A program made the position numbers and the translations under genes. Positions 1-11,399 of a stretch of 64,000 nucleotides of DNA are shown here, in pieces (the first letter of the stretch is position 1; every line of letters begins with the position of its first letter). This DNA comes from Nymphaea colorata (taxonomy: Eukaryota; Streptophyta; Magnoliopsida; Nymphaeales; Nymphaeaceae): assembly GCF_008831285.2 (NCBI RefSeq), contig NC_045141.1, forward strand, positions 5,845,224 to 5,909,223, written 5' to 3'. The notes under the pieces were generated by a model that did no database searches, was not told where the DNA came from, and was given only the letters and a program-made list of their open reading frames with translations.

Positions 1-32
1 ATGCTGATTTTATTTCTAGAATGTTGTTACAG

Positions 33-824
33 GTGGCCAATTTACTCAACAAGTAGAATGTATTGGTGAAATTATAAGTATAATTCTTAAGAATGATGGC
101 ACACCTATAGCTATTGGAAACAAGTTACATGTCACAGGTGTAATCTACTTACTACTTAGTATAGTTGTTGAAACACATAGTTGCTGTTTGAGACATGGTG
201 CATTTGCAAAGAGCTGCCTCCCTTTAATGTAACAATATATATTCTCATGATTTGATTTGTAAACTACTTTGCTTCTAATACCTTAAGACTGTAACAGTTT
301 GAATTTCCGAATTTCCTCCTTTTCTTTGTAGTTTCATCAGTATCAAGTCAATTTTAGTAGGAACTTGCATTTTTTCCCTTGATGGCACGAAGCTGGTTTT
401 GACTTAGTTGAGTTAATTTTTCTTCCAGAGAACATCTGAGTCATCCCATCAGGTCTGAACTAGTTATGGTCCTATCAGGCACTGCAGATGTGGATGTCAG
501 CAAGGAGCGAAGAGTTAATCAAGATCTAGACTTGATGGGCATGATTGATTCACAGAAGCTTGTCCTTTCTAAGGTGCATGCTAGATTAGTTTCTTCCTCT
601 TATAGAAGCTTGTCCTATTGATTGAGGCTGGTTAGTTTCTTTGTGCTGAAAACTGACCTATTCTTTGATCTTGGATCTTGTTGGCAGAAGTTGATGTGGA
701 AATCACAGAAACTTACTGCCCACCCAATATTGTTGAAGGAAACCCATGCTTGGATTACATCAAATGCATCACATTTTCCATGGCTGGGAACTTTGAAGTA
801 GAACGGGAGGAATGGTGGAAACAA
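33..824 (+). CDS. Candidate internal exons of an unidentified nuclear gene
   Basis: Three exon-like pieces have plausible splice borders. Exon a (33-137) follows a TTACAG acceptor and ends before GTGTAA; it reads through about 35 codons including CIGEIISIILKNDGTP. Exon b (431-573) follows CCAGAG and ends AAG/GTGCAT; its codons include HLSHPIRSELVMVLSG and TADVDVSKERRVNQDL. The one-base phase left by exon a is completed by exon b, so the two join in frame, which supports a real gene. Exon c (688-824) follows TTGGCAG and ends CAA/GTAAAT; its best frame (EVDVEITETYCPPNIVEG) is one base out of phase with exon b, so either a splice site is wrong or the gene is damaged. I do not recognise the protein. 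The gene would begin to the left of the window. Confidence 0.3.
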
Positions 825-2270
825 GTAAATTTTAACGATTCTTTCTTTTATAAATGCATTCTCAATTCAGACTTGATAGGGATGTCCAATCTGTATCTGC
901 CGTTATCCATGTAAATTTTCAAATTTACATTGATTTGTCAAGTTTTCTCAACACGGGCACGACATTGGATAAAAGCTCGAAATGACCAGTCCGTGCACTT
1001 GTAAAATGGTGGCGGGTGATCTGAGGCTAGCGAAACGTTTTTGGCAACACTGCAAAGGGCAAGGACTAGTATTGGTCTTTTGCGAGTTGGCAATAAACTT
1101 ATTTGCAACGACAAAAGGCGTTGCCAATAGCTTGTCTTTATTGTTGTGGTTGTATTTGTTTCACCAGGGACCAGATCAGGTCGAAACTCCCCCACCCCTC
1201 CGACCTTAAATCTATCATTTTTAATATACGTGGATTTAAGATCCATGCTACATAAATCTTTAGTTTGTTTAAGCTGAGGATCTTTTAAGGCATATCTTTT
1301 AATGCTACATCGAACTATCAAACACAACTTAAAGTACAAAAGAGGATTGAATCAACCTCTCAAACCATCCGGACATAAGTACACTACCACAATTTCCTTT
1401 GTCACTTTCGATGCAAACTCTGTTGGGAGTTAGGCTGCCGTCCCTTAGTAGAAAGAATAAGTAATGAATCTACATCAAAGAGTAACTTTGTCAATATTAC
1501 TTGAACATCCCCTTCCTGACGATCGGGGGGTGCTCACGCACTATTTTCTTTGTCTTTATATGTTTTTTTTATCAATATTCTATTGATAATGATTTTGTTT
1601 TTTTCAACTACAACAGTACATTATAATAACCTTCGTACATGTGGAAAAAAACATGTACGATAACAATCACCAGGTACAAGAAAATGTGGATGAAGTTGGT
1701 GCTATGACTATCAAAACTAGAGGTAGCTAGATGACAAAATCATGAAATGTCTGATAATTAATTGATATAATTCTTTTTCTAAATCTTAAACGAAAAAAAT
1801 ATGGTATCAATTAAACATTGGCATTATTTGGGTGAAATGACTGACAATTAATAAAGTGCTTATTTGGTAATTAATGATAGCTGGGCCCAATAGCATTCGG
1901 CCGACCTTGTATTTTGCTTTAAGACAGAACCAATTAAAATTAAAATATGGAGATCTTCCCTAAGGACAGAGCCTATTCTGTATAAGGTCACCCACAATTG
2001 CAGGTTCATTCAAATTCAATTGAATCATCTTGTGTGATATTAAGTCCCATGGTGGAGCTACAAGATGGCTGGTGCCGCATAAACTTTAGTTATGTTCATG
2101 TTAATAACTTCATACATTTCCGGCAGCTACTTCTGCAGTAGAGTGGTTATTTTGTTATTTTGTATAATTAAAAACTGCTTTCAAAAGACCATGCTCAAAC
2201 AACTGGTCAACGCAAATGCACTGTGATGGTTTTTATCCACTCAAAACAAAAAAATAGCATATTTCAATTC

Positions 2271-2273
<3 letters not shown>
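825..2273. other. No gene recognised
   Basis: AT-rich sequence without a convincing reading frame on either strand. The short open frames near 940-1,340 overlap on both strands and show no domain. Origin unknown. Confidence 0.4.

Positions 2274-2304
<31 letters not shown>
2274..2304. repeat. (TA)n microsatellite
   Basis: Uninterrupted alternation of T and A for about 31 bases. Confidence 0.95.
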
Positions 2305-2307
<3 letters not shown>

Positions 2308-3164
2308 CATATGTTGTACTTGTAAGTTTTAGTTACCAGAAATTAATTGTATCGGTTCATCCTAATTGGACGCAAGGGCCAGTTAAAGGAGAAAAATTCG
2401 GCCAACTTTTCTTTGAATCCCAGGAATGACTTTTCTTAAACGATGATGATATGCTTTCAGTTTCCAGTCGACCTGGTTGGGTTGAGAGCAATGTGCTATA
2501 CTAGTGCAAGGATGGAACTTGGAAGCACTATGTATGCCAGTTGAAGGACATTTGACTCTACTCACATGGGTATGGGCATTATGGAAAGTCGGATCTAAAA
2601 TTAGTGTCTTGTATGGTCTTATGCATGAAAAATTATGCATGTAGGTGCTTAATAACCAAAATAACATGTCTAAGTAAAAAAAAAAACTTTTAGAAGGACA
2701 AAAAAGGATTTATGAAAAAGTAAATATTCCAAAATATACACTTTATAAAAATAAAAATAAAAAATACTCCAACCCTGCACCGACCTACACGATCCAATAT
2801 CATTGGACATGCGTAGGGATGTAAAAAGGGAGGCCCAGGCAATCGCCAAAAAGAACTCTTGGGACTAGGAATAAGATTATTTAATAAAATATAGAACTCT
2901 GCATTTCAATTATAATTTGATCAAATATCGGGCCGATAACAAAATGGTATGATTGTTCCAGCTAAGTTTTGATTCTTTTAACCTAGCAGAGGGTTTGCCA
3001 CCACCAAAAATTTGTCAGTTAATAATATTTGTGGGTCTTGCGTGTGAAACCAAGTCCTTCTCAACCCAATCTGGAACCTTTCACAGTCTTAAGATTGGAT
3101 AAAATTCACCCAGTGCATGACTTTTGTTAATATAAGATATTGCTAGTGGCCATACAATGCCTGC
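2305..3164. other. No gene recognised; possible old repeat DNA
   Basis: No convincing coding region. A short stretch near 2,400-2,450 resembles one near 35,690-35,760 (both contain a version of GAATGACTTTTCT), which hints at an old LTR fragment. Confidence 0.3.
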
Positions 3165-3630
3165 TAATAAAAAAGACTTCATCTTTTTTTCTTGAGAAAG
3201 AACACCCAACTCATCCATGATTTGTCATCTTTTAACAGGAGAAAGTATCTGAAAATAAAGTTGGAAACAGCAGGAGCCGGGCCCCATACATCGGCCTGAA
3301 CCAAGTTGAAGCAATATTGGATTTTTATTTCAGATTCAGGAAATGATTGTTCAGTCATCTTTGCGTAATTGCATGTCTCACATACTGGAAAATTGTAGAC
3401 GAGCTTAAGAAACACAGTTTTGAGAATTAGATCAGACAAATGTCCCAACCTATAGTGCCATAGGAGTGATTCTTCATTCTTCTTGTCAGCTGGAAGTGCC
3501 TTGTTTGTGTTCAAGTTAATGTAGTAGATAGAGCCCATCTCTCTCATAACAATCACCAAGCCTCATCTGGGGTTTATGGTCCAGCAGAATGACCTTCTTC
3601 TTGGAGGAAATATTGAGAAATTTCTGTAAC
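3165..3630 (-). pseudogene. Ty1/copia GAG-pre-integrase and integrase N-terminal fragment
   Basis: The minus-strand frame contains the hallmark LWHYRLGHLSD of the GAG-pre-integrase domain, the zinc-finger cysteine pair CETCNYAKM, and the start of the integrase core with VQADVWGPAP, where the D is the first catalytic aspartate. The fragment ends soon after this motif, so the rest of the integrase, the reverse transcriptase and the RNase H are absent. On the right it abuts the putative LTR of a plus-strand copia element, which may have cut it. It is a dead relic. Confidence 0.75.
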
Positions 3631-3975
3631 ATAGAGCTGTGCTAGATTTATTAACAATGATAAGATCTATGGAACAAATACGATCAGGATCAGTTACAAA
3701 GTACAGGGTACGGTTTCCAAAACTCGAGAGCTATCTAAAACTGACCAATCTTCTCTAAATGAGAAAGAAATCATTTCTCCTATGTTCTTCTATAATTCTG
3801 CCCAAATTTGTCGTGTAAATCAAGATCCTAAAATCAAGGATCTAAATTGTATAAAGTGACTATAAATATTTGTACTCTCTCTGTGTGGTTATAGAATAGA
3901 AGAGAGAGTCTTTGTGTGGATGTAGGCTGATTTTAGCCGAACCACGTTACACCTGTGTGTCCATCTTTTCTTCTA
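3625..3975 (+). repeat. Putative 5-prime LTR of the copia element
   Basis: Boundaries are inferred. The left edge is placed at TGTAACATAGAGC and the right edge at TTCTTCTA, four bases before a primer-binding-like site. A TATA box lies inside. There is no second LTR to compare with, so the edges may be off by several bases. Confidence 0.45.
3861..3868 (+). promoter_or_regulatory. TATA box in the copia LTR
   Basis: TATAAATA about 115 bases before the LTR end, the expected place for the U3/R promoter. Confidence 0.5.
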
Positions 3976-3978
3976 AAT

Positions 3979-3990
3979 TGATATAAGAGC
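3979..3990 (+). other. Primer-binding site, degenerate (initiator tRNA-Met)
   Basis: TGATATAAGAGC followed by CTG resembles the plant copia primer-binding site TGGTATCAGAGC with two changes. It sits just after the LTR, as expected. Confidence 0.55.
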
Positions 3991-4229
3991 CTGCAACTGC
4001 TTTCACCGTGGTCTTCTGTATCCTGCATCTTTCTAAAGCTACGCTTCACCTGTCTAGTGGATGAGCATTGTTTGATGCTGGCACCATCGTTTTCCAGCCA
4101 CTCTCTCTACTGCGTGCCCTGTTGCGTCTCCTGTTCCTCTTCCTACATCCACAGTTTTTTGCATAACAAGGGAAACCACAGAGCAGCGTGCGGTTTCGTG
4201 CTCTTTTTTTCTTGTTGTGAGCAAGTGAA

Positions 4230-4580
4230 AGCCACCAAGGCCTTCATCGAGGAGCGCACTATTTCACCGAGGAGCATGCTACTCCTTTTAGTGTTTGAAC
4301 AAGGGTCTGGCACCGAGTGTGTTGTTTCCTGCCTTCATCGAGGCACGTGCCTTACTTTTGGAGTGTGTTGTTTCCTGCCTTCACCGAGGCACATGCCTCC
4401 TTTTTTGTGTAAGGAAGGCCACACTCTTTCCAGCCTTCGCCGAGGAGCATGCTGTTGACTTCTTTTTATGTCTCTCAACAAGGGAAGGTCATGCTGTTTC
4501 CAGCCCTCACCAAAGGAAGCGCTGTTTCCTTTTCTGTTCACATGTTCATCGAGAAGCATGCTCACAAGGGAGTGCCACCG
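4230..4580 (+). repeat. Imperfect tandem repeats in the copia leader
   Basis: Variants of CTTCATCGAGGAGCATGCT recur about seven times at irregular spacing (near 4,240, 4,263, 4,333, 4,378, 4,435, 4,503 and 4,545), often next to TTTCCAGCC or TTTCCTGCC. Several overlapping open frames here on both strands are by-products of the repeat and are not treated as genes. Confidence 0.65.
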
Positions 4581-4706
4581 AGTCCTATCTGCCCCTTCAG
4601 TCGTCCAATCCACCTCCTCAGTCGCCTTTTTTGTTTATCAGACACAAATCGTATTGACTGTGCTTGTCGGCTGTTGATTGAACGAGCGAGAAATTTTTAG
4701 TATAAT

Positions 4707-5728
4707 ATGGCTGCATTGTCCTCTTCTAACACTCCTCGCACTCCTACTCCACCAGGTACACAATGGAATGCTTTCTCAAGTTTGGTTTCAGTCAAGCTTG
4801 ATCGATCAAATTATCTTCTCTGGTGTTCTCAAATTGAAAGTGTTATGAAAAGTTAAAATTTGATCAAGTATGTTAATGGAAAATGTTCTGCTCCACCTGA
4901 ATTTCTTGTTGAAGCACATACACAAGACAATACTGCTTATGGTTTATGGTATCGTGAAGACCAACTTGCACTAGGTTGGATCAAAGTCACTATGACTCAA
5001 CTAGTCATGTCACAACCGGTTCATGTTGGCACGGCTATAGATGCTTGGTTCATCCTTGTAAAATAGTATGCCTCACAAAATAATCTTCGTATTATTCAGC
5101 TGAAAAGAGAATTCCAAAACATAAAAAAGGGAGGAAGGCCTATGACTGAATACCTTCAACATATTAGTTTTTGACATGATTCTCTTAGCAGAGTGCAGCA
5201 CTTTGTCTTAGATACAGACCTTGTTCTCTATACCTTGAATGGACTGAATTCTGAATATGAATCTTTTATTACCACTGTTACTGCATTCAAAGATTTGCCT
5301 TCATGTTCTGAATTATATGATATGTTAATTACTCAAGAGCGACGACTTGGAATGCTTTCTTCATCCCTGATGGCTCAAGTTGAAGCCACTGCCACTACCT
5401 TTATTGCTGAACGAGGGCATGGGTGTGCTTTTATTATAGACCAAGGGTGTGGGCGTGCTTTTATTACTGACCAAGGGCATGGGCATGGCAACTATAATGG
5501 TGGTAGGGGTAGAGGTCGTAATGGAGGAAGAGGAAACTATGGAAAAAATAATAATACTAACAATTCCAGCCAAGGAGTAACTTGTCAATATTTTGGTAGA
5601 AGAAATCATACAGCTCGACAATGTTATGATATTCCAAAAGCATTCATGGCCATGGCACTCAACATGGGGAAATCTGATAATGCATCTAGTAGCCGAGAAA
5701 ATGTCCGCAATACTCAAGACTCAGCCAG
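4707..5728 (+). pseudogene. Ty1/copia gag, broken
   Basis: Gag forms the particle that packages retrotransposon RNA. The frame starts at ATG 4,707 and soon shows the copia gag signature VKLDRSNYLLW. A stop follows (TAA, about 4,856), another near 5,065 and a third near 5,174. The long uninterrupted part is 5,193-5,873, with a glycine/arginine-rich stretch (about 5,480-5,550) and a zinc knuckle near 5,580-5,625 (CQYFGRRNHTARQC). The second cysteine of the knuckle is replaced by phenylalanine. An imperfect repeat of GHGxxFITDQG-type units lies at 5,415-5,485. Confidence 0.8.
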
Positions 5729-7330
5729 GTATCCAGACACAGGTGCCTCCCACCATATGACAAATTCAGAACAAGATAAAGTTATGCAAGGTAAAGTTCC
5801 CTATCATGGTTTTAATTCTATTATAGTTAGCAATGGTAGTAAGATGCAAATTAAAAATATTGGGAACGTGTAACTACCTAGGAAGACGTCATCCTTTGTT
5901 TTGAAAAATGTGTTGCATGCTCCAAAAGCACACAAGAATCTTATGTCAGTAGCAAGGTTCACCAAAGACAACCAATGCACTATTGAATTTTCCTCTAATG
6001 GTGTTATTGTTAAGAATATGCAAACGGGCAAGATTCTTCACACAGGGCCGCTTGAGAAAGGAGGACTCTATAGATGGACGAGAGAAAGGAAGGACTCTAC
6101 TGGCAATCCTATCAGTATTGGAGATGACGATCAATAAAAGACTACTAATACTTCTTTGGTTTCTCAAAATTCTTACTCAGACATTTAGTTATGGCATTTG
6201 CGTCTAGGACATGCTCACTTTCAGTTGTTAAACTCGTTGAAAGTTGCTAGTTTAATTTGTGTTGATGAAAGACATAAATTAGATTTTTGTTCTTCATGTG
6301 TGCTTGGAAAAATGCATAAAATTCATTTTCCTAAAGCTGAGTTTCATGCAACCAAACCTCTTGAAGTGTTACATGTTGATATTAGGGGACCAGCACCATG
6401 TGCTTCACGAGAAGGGTACATGTATTATTTCTTAATGGTTGACAACTAATCTCACTTCTCATGGATCTTTCCCTTGTCAAAGAAAAGTGATACACTTCCA
6501 TGTTTTAAAACCTTTTTAAGCATAGTAGAGTGTCAACTTGAAACAAAAATTAAAATTTTCCATTCAGATGGGGGAGGAGAATTCATGAGCAAAGAATTTA
6601 GCACATTCCTTGAAAATCAAGGAATTCATTGATGGATAACGTGCCCTTACACATCCCAGTAGAACGAGATAGTAGAAAGGAAGCATAGGAATCGGGTGGA
6701 AATGGGACTTGCCATAATTATTCATGCCAATATGCCACAAAAATTTTGGTTTGATGCTTTTAAAACTGTTGTTCATCTTATTAATAGGTTGCCTATTGCA
6801 GACTTGCAAATGACGCTGTATGAGAAGCTCTTGCATGAAGTTCCCAAATAGAGTCATCTAAGAACCTTTGGTTGTACCATCTATCCATTGAATGGGCCTA
6901 GTCGTGCTTCAAAACTAGAAGCCAAAGCTCAAACCTGCGTCTTGATTGGGTATGGCAGCTGTCATAATGGTTGTGTTTGTTACAATCCAATCTCTACTCG
7001 TGTCATCATATCTACACATGTGATTTTTGATGAAAAAATTTTTTTATACTCTCATTGTGGTCCCTCTTTTACTGCCTCCAACATTTCAAGTTAGCTAAAG
7101 TCGTCGTCCAGATCTGAATATATTAAGCCTAGACCTATTGATGAGCTAAAAGAGAGTTTACCTCTTATTGAGTTGCCTAGAATCATTCCTAGTTCCTCAA
7201 GTTGCTCAGCAGTTCAAACTGGTTCCAATCACTTTCATGTGCACATACCATCAATTTCAGCATACTTAGACCTTCATGGAACTAGAAACACATGTTACAG
7301 ACAATTCCAGCACAAGGGTGTCACAGTGTG
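5729..7330 (+). pseudogene. Ty1/copia protease and integrase, broken
   Basis: The protease active site is seen as PDTGASHHMT. It is followed by the conserved VLKNVLHAPKAHKNLMSV stretch, the GAG-pre-integrase motif LWHLRLGHAHFQLLNSL (about 6,190-6,240) and the integrase core. The core keeps all three catalytic acids: D in HVDIRGPAP, D in FHSDGGGEF, and E in IVERKHR. Stops interrupt it after MVDN (about 6,447), after GIH (about 6,631), before NEIVE (about 6,660) and after EVPK (about 6,850). The region conserved after the integrase continues to about 7,090 and fades by 7,330. No reverse transcriptase follows. Confidence 0.8.
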
Positions 7331-7590
7331 CTTCATATAGCTATATTATGAACATAGCACCACATTATATATATTCTTTCACAAACAGCTCATGTATTAC
7401 CCTAAAAATACCCATTTATTTTTCTGCACACAGGTAATTACACCTCATACATGCATATATATATTTATTTTTAGGCAATCAGAGATGTCTAAGACTAAGA
7501 GTGTTGTGTATCATTTCCAGAATATAACACTTCACACATCTATTCATATCTAGGTGCGTAAATACATGGATTCGCTACTATAACATGCAG

Positions 7591-7629
<39 letters not shown>

Positions 7630-7937
7630 TATATATTTACAAGCAACAAAGGTACAAGGGCTACATGCTGCACTCATAGCTAAGTATTCCCATACCTTAT
7701 TGCTCTATGCTGCAATCAATTCAGTCCGCCAAGAAGGCTACTGTTCCAAGGTAGTGTGGTATGATTTCCTTGCAAAACATGCATCTACATGTATAATTTC
7801 AGCCCCACCAAGTAGAATTCTCCTTGCTTTATATATACATATGTACCTACATATATAGATTATTTATAAAAGAAACTATATAACACTTACCAGGGTCTCT
7901 CTAACTGTACAGCCCCTGATTTTTTACTGTCAGCACC
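7331..7937. other. No gene recognised; AT-rich, TA microsatellite at 7,591-7,636
   Basis: Low-complexity AT-rich sequence with an interrupted (TA)n tract and several TATATA clusters. No coding signal seen. Confidence 0.5.
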
Positions 7938-8109
7938 CTAGCTCCTTGGCTTTCTTGATCCTCCAAGCTGAGGATAACAGTCACGTGGATCAGTGCCTCT
8001 TTGCTCTTGATCTTCACCCCAAGATGCAGGAAAATAAGGGTTAGCCTTCACTTTTTCGTAATTTCTAACAGCTGGAACCCTTCCCCCTATGGCTGCGGCA
8101 AATGGGAAC
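7938..8109 (-). CDS. Candidate terminal exon of an unidentified small protein
   Basis: On the minus strand a pyrimidine-rich stretch ending CCTCAG could be a splice acceptor before a 57-codon open frame that ends in TAG at 7,938-7,940. The protein reads FPFAAAIGGRVPAVRNYEKV at its start and later KANPYFPASWGEDQEQRG and DPRDCYPQLGG. Its composition (aromatic, charged, Gly/Pro, no low complexity) is unlike the surrounding AT-rich DNA, which makes chance unlikely. The frame also runs open upstream of the acceptor for about 17 codons. No partner exon was identified to the right. The family is not recognised. Confidence 0.35.
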
Positions 8110-9429
8110 CTGAGGTATGGGGTTAAATAAGGCCAATACAAGGCGAGCAACACCCCCAAATGATTTTTCTCAGGAAGGCTTCTCAGCTGCCCTCAATCAT
8201 CTTTAGTTTCTTTTAATATTTTCAGTTACCACTTCTACCAAGGTATATATTTGGTAACCCATTCATTTCTTTCCATGGCTGCCCCCTTTATGATATAGTT
8301 CACAGTTTCAACTATTTTTATCAGTTATTGAATCTACCAATTATAGCCTATACTCTTATTAAAATTTTTGTGATAATAAAGAAAAAGAAAAAGAAAAATG
8401 TGGGCATTAAAGCAACCGTCCGGTTTGAGCCGGAAGTATTGGTTAGAAGGCGATCAGTTCTTGGGGATGATGTTAGCGACCATCAGTTTGTTTGATCAAC
8501 TTTCAAAGGTCACGAGTTATAATGAAAAATTTGACTTTTGGTATTGTTTTCGCTGCAAGAATGATATGTATAGAGGGATAAAATTTTGATATAGAAAGCA
8601 TATTTAGATGGGTGCTTTGTGATGTTAGAGGTGCTTTCCTTCCAGTTTTCACTTTTCACCTATACAAATCACAACTTAGGCATGAAATATATTGGATCAT
8701 ATAGATATATAGCCCTCCACGTATGTCATTAAAATGATCTCAATGCCCACCTAAGCAAGAAATTAAGTCTAAGGTCACCTACGTTCTTTAGAGAGAGCTT
8801 CGCCATTGACCATCAGTGTCGAAAACTCAAGCCGCATCGATTGAAGAAATCGACGAGCAACATCCCATGACAACGCTGGTGGCTGAAGTGCAGTTTCTCC
8901 TCCTCCACCAACCCCCTCTCCTCTTTCTTCTTCTTCGGCCACTTGAATCTGTGGAAGTGGCCAATGCCCGATATGAGATATGAGATCGAGCTGCTGCACA
9001 CTTCTGTGGATCCCACAAGTATACAGTATCATAGGAAAAAAGATGAAGGTTGGATTATTTCTGAATTTTTTAATGGCATACTATGTCTATTTTACACTTT
9101 TTAATTTTTTCATAACCTTTTTTTACCCTTTTAAAATGTTCTTTTTCTACTATAAACAGGGATATTTTGGTCATTATGTACCCATATACACAATTTGTTT
9201 ACGTATAACCTGTTTTAAAAACCCGTTTCTACACGATATATATATATATATATGTATATATATAATCAATCTTCTTAGTCATCTTTTTCTTACAAGATAT
9301 ATCTTCTCCATATAGAGCACCTTCTTGGACTGGACACTCTCTCTCTCGAAGCTAGGAAGGTGAGGCTGCACTATGCTACTTAAAAACCATTGGCCCTACC
9401 CAAATGTGGGATTTTGATGAGGTGGTCAA
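8110..9429. other. No gene recognised
   Basis: Short open frames near 8,398-8,589 (+) and 8,775-9,032 (-) overlap with alternatives and show no domain. The minus-strand frame at 8,775-9,032 is rich in Glu/Gly because of a TTC/CTC tract. A (TA)n microsatellite lies at 9,236-9,264. Confidence 0.4.
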
Positions 9430-10620
9430 TGCCTTCATCGAGAAATTGGAGCCTAATCTTTCCGTGGTACCGACCATCGACACCTTTATAAACCTCTTCC
9501 ATGAGCTTGGAGAATTGACTAGAAAGTATATTCAATGATGGCTGTCTAGTCTAAGGCTCCACACCCTGATGTCAAAAAATAACCATGATCCTTAGGGTTT
9601 CCATGAGCACATCCACCATCATTTCGTACAACATGAGTACAATAATTTTTATGATTCGACCAAAAAGAGTGTATTGGGACAACCATGAAAAATGGTTATC
9701 TCCGGTTAGATGTGGGTCAAAGAAGCAATAGCAACAAGAAAGAGGGCCACTGAAAACCAAGAAAAACAAAAGTCCATGCCCTCTTTGTCACCAAAAGCTC
9801 TACCTCCAATGCACAGTCATCGAGAAATTGGAGCCTAATCTTTCCGTGGTACCGACCATCGAAACTTTTATAAACCTCTTCCATGAGCTTGGAGAATTGA
9901 CTAGAAAGTATATTCAATGATGGCGGTCTAGTCTAAGGCTCCACACCCCGATGTCAAAAGATAACCATGATCCTTAGGGTTTCCATGACCACATCCACCA
10001 TCATTTCGTACAACATGAGTATAATAATTTTTATGATTCGACCAAAAAGAGTGTATTGAGACAACCATGAAAAATGGTGATCTCCGGTTAAATGTGGGTC
10101 AAAAAATGGTTATCTCTGGTTAAATGTGGGTCAAAGAAGCAATAGCAACAAGAAAGAGGACCACTGAAAACCAAGAAAAACAAAAGTCCATGCCCTCTTT
10201 GTCGCCAAAAGCTCTACCTCCAATGCACAGCTCAACCAGGTTAGCAAGTAATAGGGAAGAAACAAGAAATTAGCAAGTAATGGGGAAGAAACAAGAAAGA
10301 GAACAAGAAGGATAAAGCACCATCATTTAAATCAAACAATGACAATAATCCAAGCTGAATGCATGACTGAAAGTTTACTCCATTGGAGCATAAGAGAGAA
10401 GAGATCTTAGAATTTCTTTTCATGTGCATCAGATCCCACAGAGATGAAGGGGAAAAGAAGAGATCAGTTCTATAAATTTCATTGTGCTCTCAGCCATAAT
10501 ACTGAATATTGCATCCCACTAAAACACATCATTTAGGGTTGTATCGGTAAGAAAATACTAGTGGATGAGGAAACCTGAGCTCCTCAAGAATTTGTTCATC
10601 CAATCATGAAAGGAATGTAG
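9430..10620 (+). pseudogene. Ty3/gypsy gag remnant (Tat-like)
   Basis: The forward frame shows AFIEKLEPNLSVVPTIDTFI, then a basic region, then FYKFHCALSHNTEYC at about 10,470-10,515. That last piece is the Cys-His motif typical of gypsy gag C-termini (consensus C-x2-H-x4-GHxTxxC; here the first Cys-x2 position reads FHC). The frame is broken by many stops. A 382-bp tandem duplication lies inside it. The pol region is missing: after about 800 bases of unassigned sequence comes what looks like the 3-prime non-coding part of a related element. Confidence 0.55.
9436..10230 (+). repeat. Tandem duplication, period about 382 bp, with a nested 31-bp duplication
   Basis: Copy 1 begins CATCGAGAAATTGGAG at 9,436 and copy 2 with the same words at 9,818. 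They differ at only a few positions by eye. Copy 2 carries an extra internal 31-bp duplication around 10,070-10,131 (two versions of ATGGTTATCTCTGGTTAAA). Both copies end with CTCCAATGCACAG. Confidence 0.95.
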
Positions 10621-11399
10621 GGGCCTAAGTCAAATTTGTTATTGTTTTGTGTTCTATCTTTTCCCCATGAAATGTAGGGATGTTGGGCAAACCCTCCTCA
10701 AGCTTCTTCTTTTCAATAAAAGTTTATTTTTCCTCTTGCATGATTCTTTCATTAGATGTATCCTCTGAACCCAAACTAGTCTCTTGACCTTATTCATGAA
10801 TTTCTTTCATTTTCCTTCATACTAGGGCATATCTTTTATATTATAGAAGTAACATGGGCCTCACACTAGGAAATAGTCACAAAAGGTTTTTAAACAAGAA
10901 AATTTTAGAGCTTCCAAAATCCATGTGCAATTGATCCACAAGTCTTCACATCCAAATACATACCAATTTTCCAAGTTTTGTGATCTTTCCACAAGCTTCA
11001 AGATTTCATGCATTTGGTACATGATTTCCAAATTTCACACTTCAGTGGGCAAAGCTTTTTCAAAATTTTCACTTCAAGGATTTTTACACTTTGCACACCG
11101 TTGCATATAACTTTCTCACAATCTTGTGCATAGAAATTTTCCAATCATATAAAAGATCTTCAGCTTTGCGCATCAATGCATGCAATTTTTTGAATTTTGT
11201 GCAACATCACACTCAAACTTTATGATTTCAAAAGTTTCAAAATGATTTGGTTCTTCTTCACACTACTTTCATGCATTGGAACATCATTTCTGCACATTGG
11301 CGCATACAAGTTATCATATTGTATCTTGCAAGCATCAAAAGGATTTCTCTAAGAGAAGAGGAAAATTTCATCTAATGATTTGATAATTATTGAAAGACA
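10621..11399. other. No gene recognised; AT-rich retroelement-like DNA
   Basis: No coding signal. Many short repeats of words such as CACAAGC and CATTTG, like the sequence at 12,290-12,480. Confidence 0.4.

Larger units (their letters stand above)
3625..7330 (+). mobile_element. Truncated Ty1/copia retrotransposon (LTR, gag, protease, integrase)
   Basis: A plus-strand copia element with the order putative 5-prime LTR, primer-binding site, repetitive leader, gag, protease, GAG-pre-integrase and integrase. It stops after the integrase; no reverse transcriptase, RNase H or 3-prime LTR follows. Several in-frame stops and shifts break gag-pol, so it is inactive. It lies directly next to an older minus-strand copia fragment. 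Confidence 0.75.

Noticed and set aside
960-1170. Possible MITE suggested by TTGCAACGACAAAAGGCGTTG
   Set aside because: No inverted ends or target duplication could be matched.
2383-2667. 94-codon minus-strand frame
   Set aside because: A short run (RLRKVI) resembles one at 35,611-35,844, but both lie in probable LTR sequence; not a gene.
4057-4657. Overlapping plus- and minus-strand frames of 80-130 codons
   Set aside because: Explained by the leader repeat array of the copia element; Cys/Phe-rich from repeat words.
8390-8540. Possible SINE or tRNA-like sequence after an A/G-rich run
   Set aside because: No A and B box promoter pair and no flanking duplication found.
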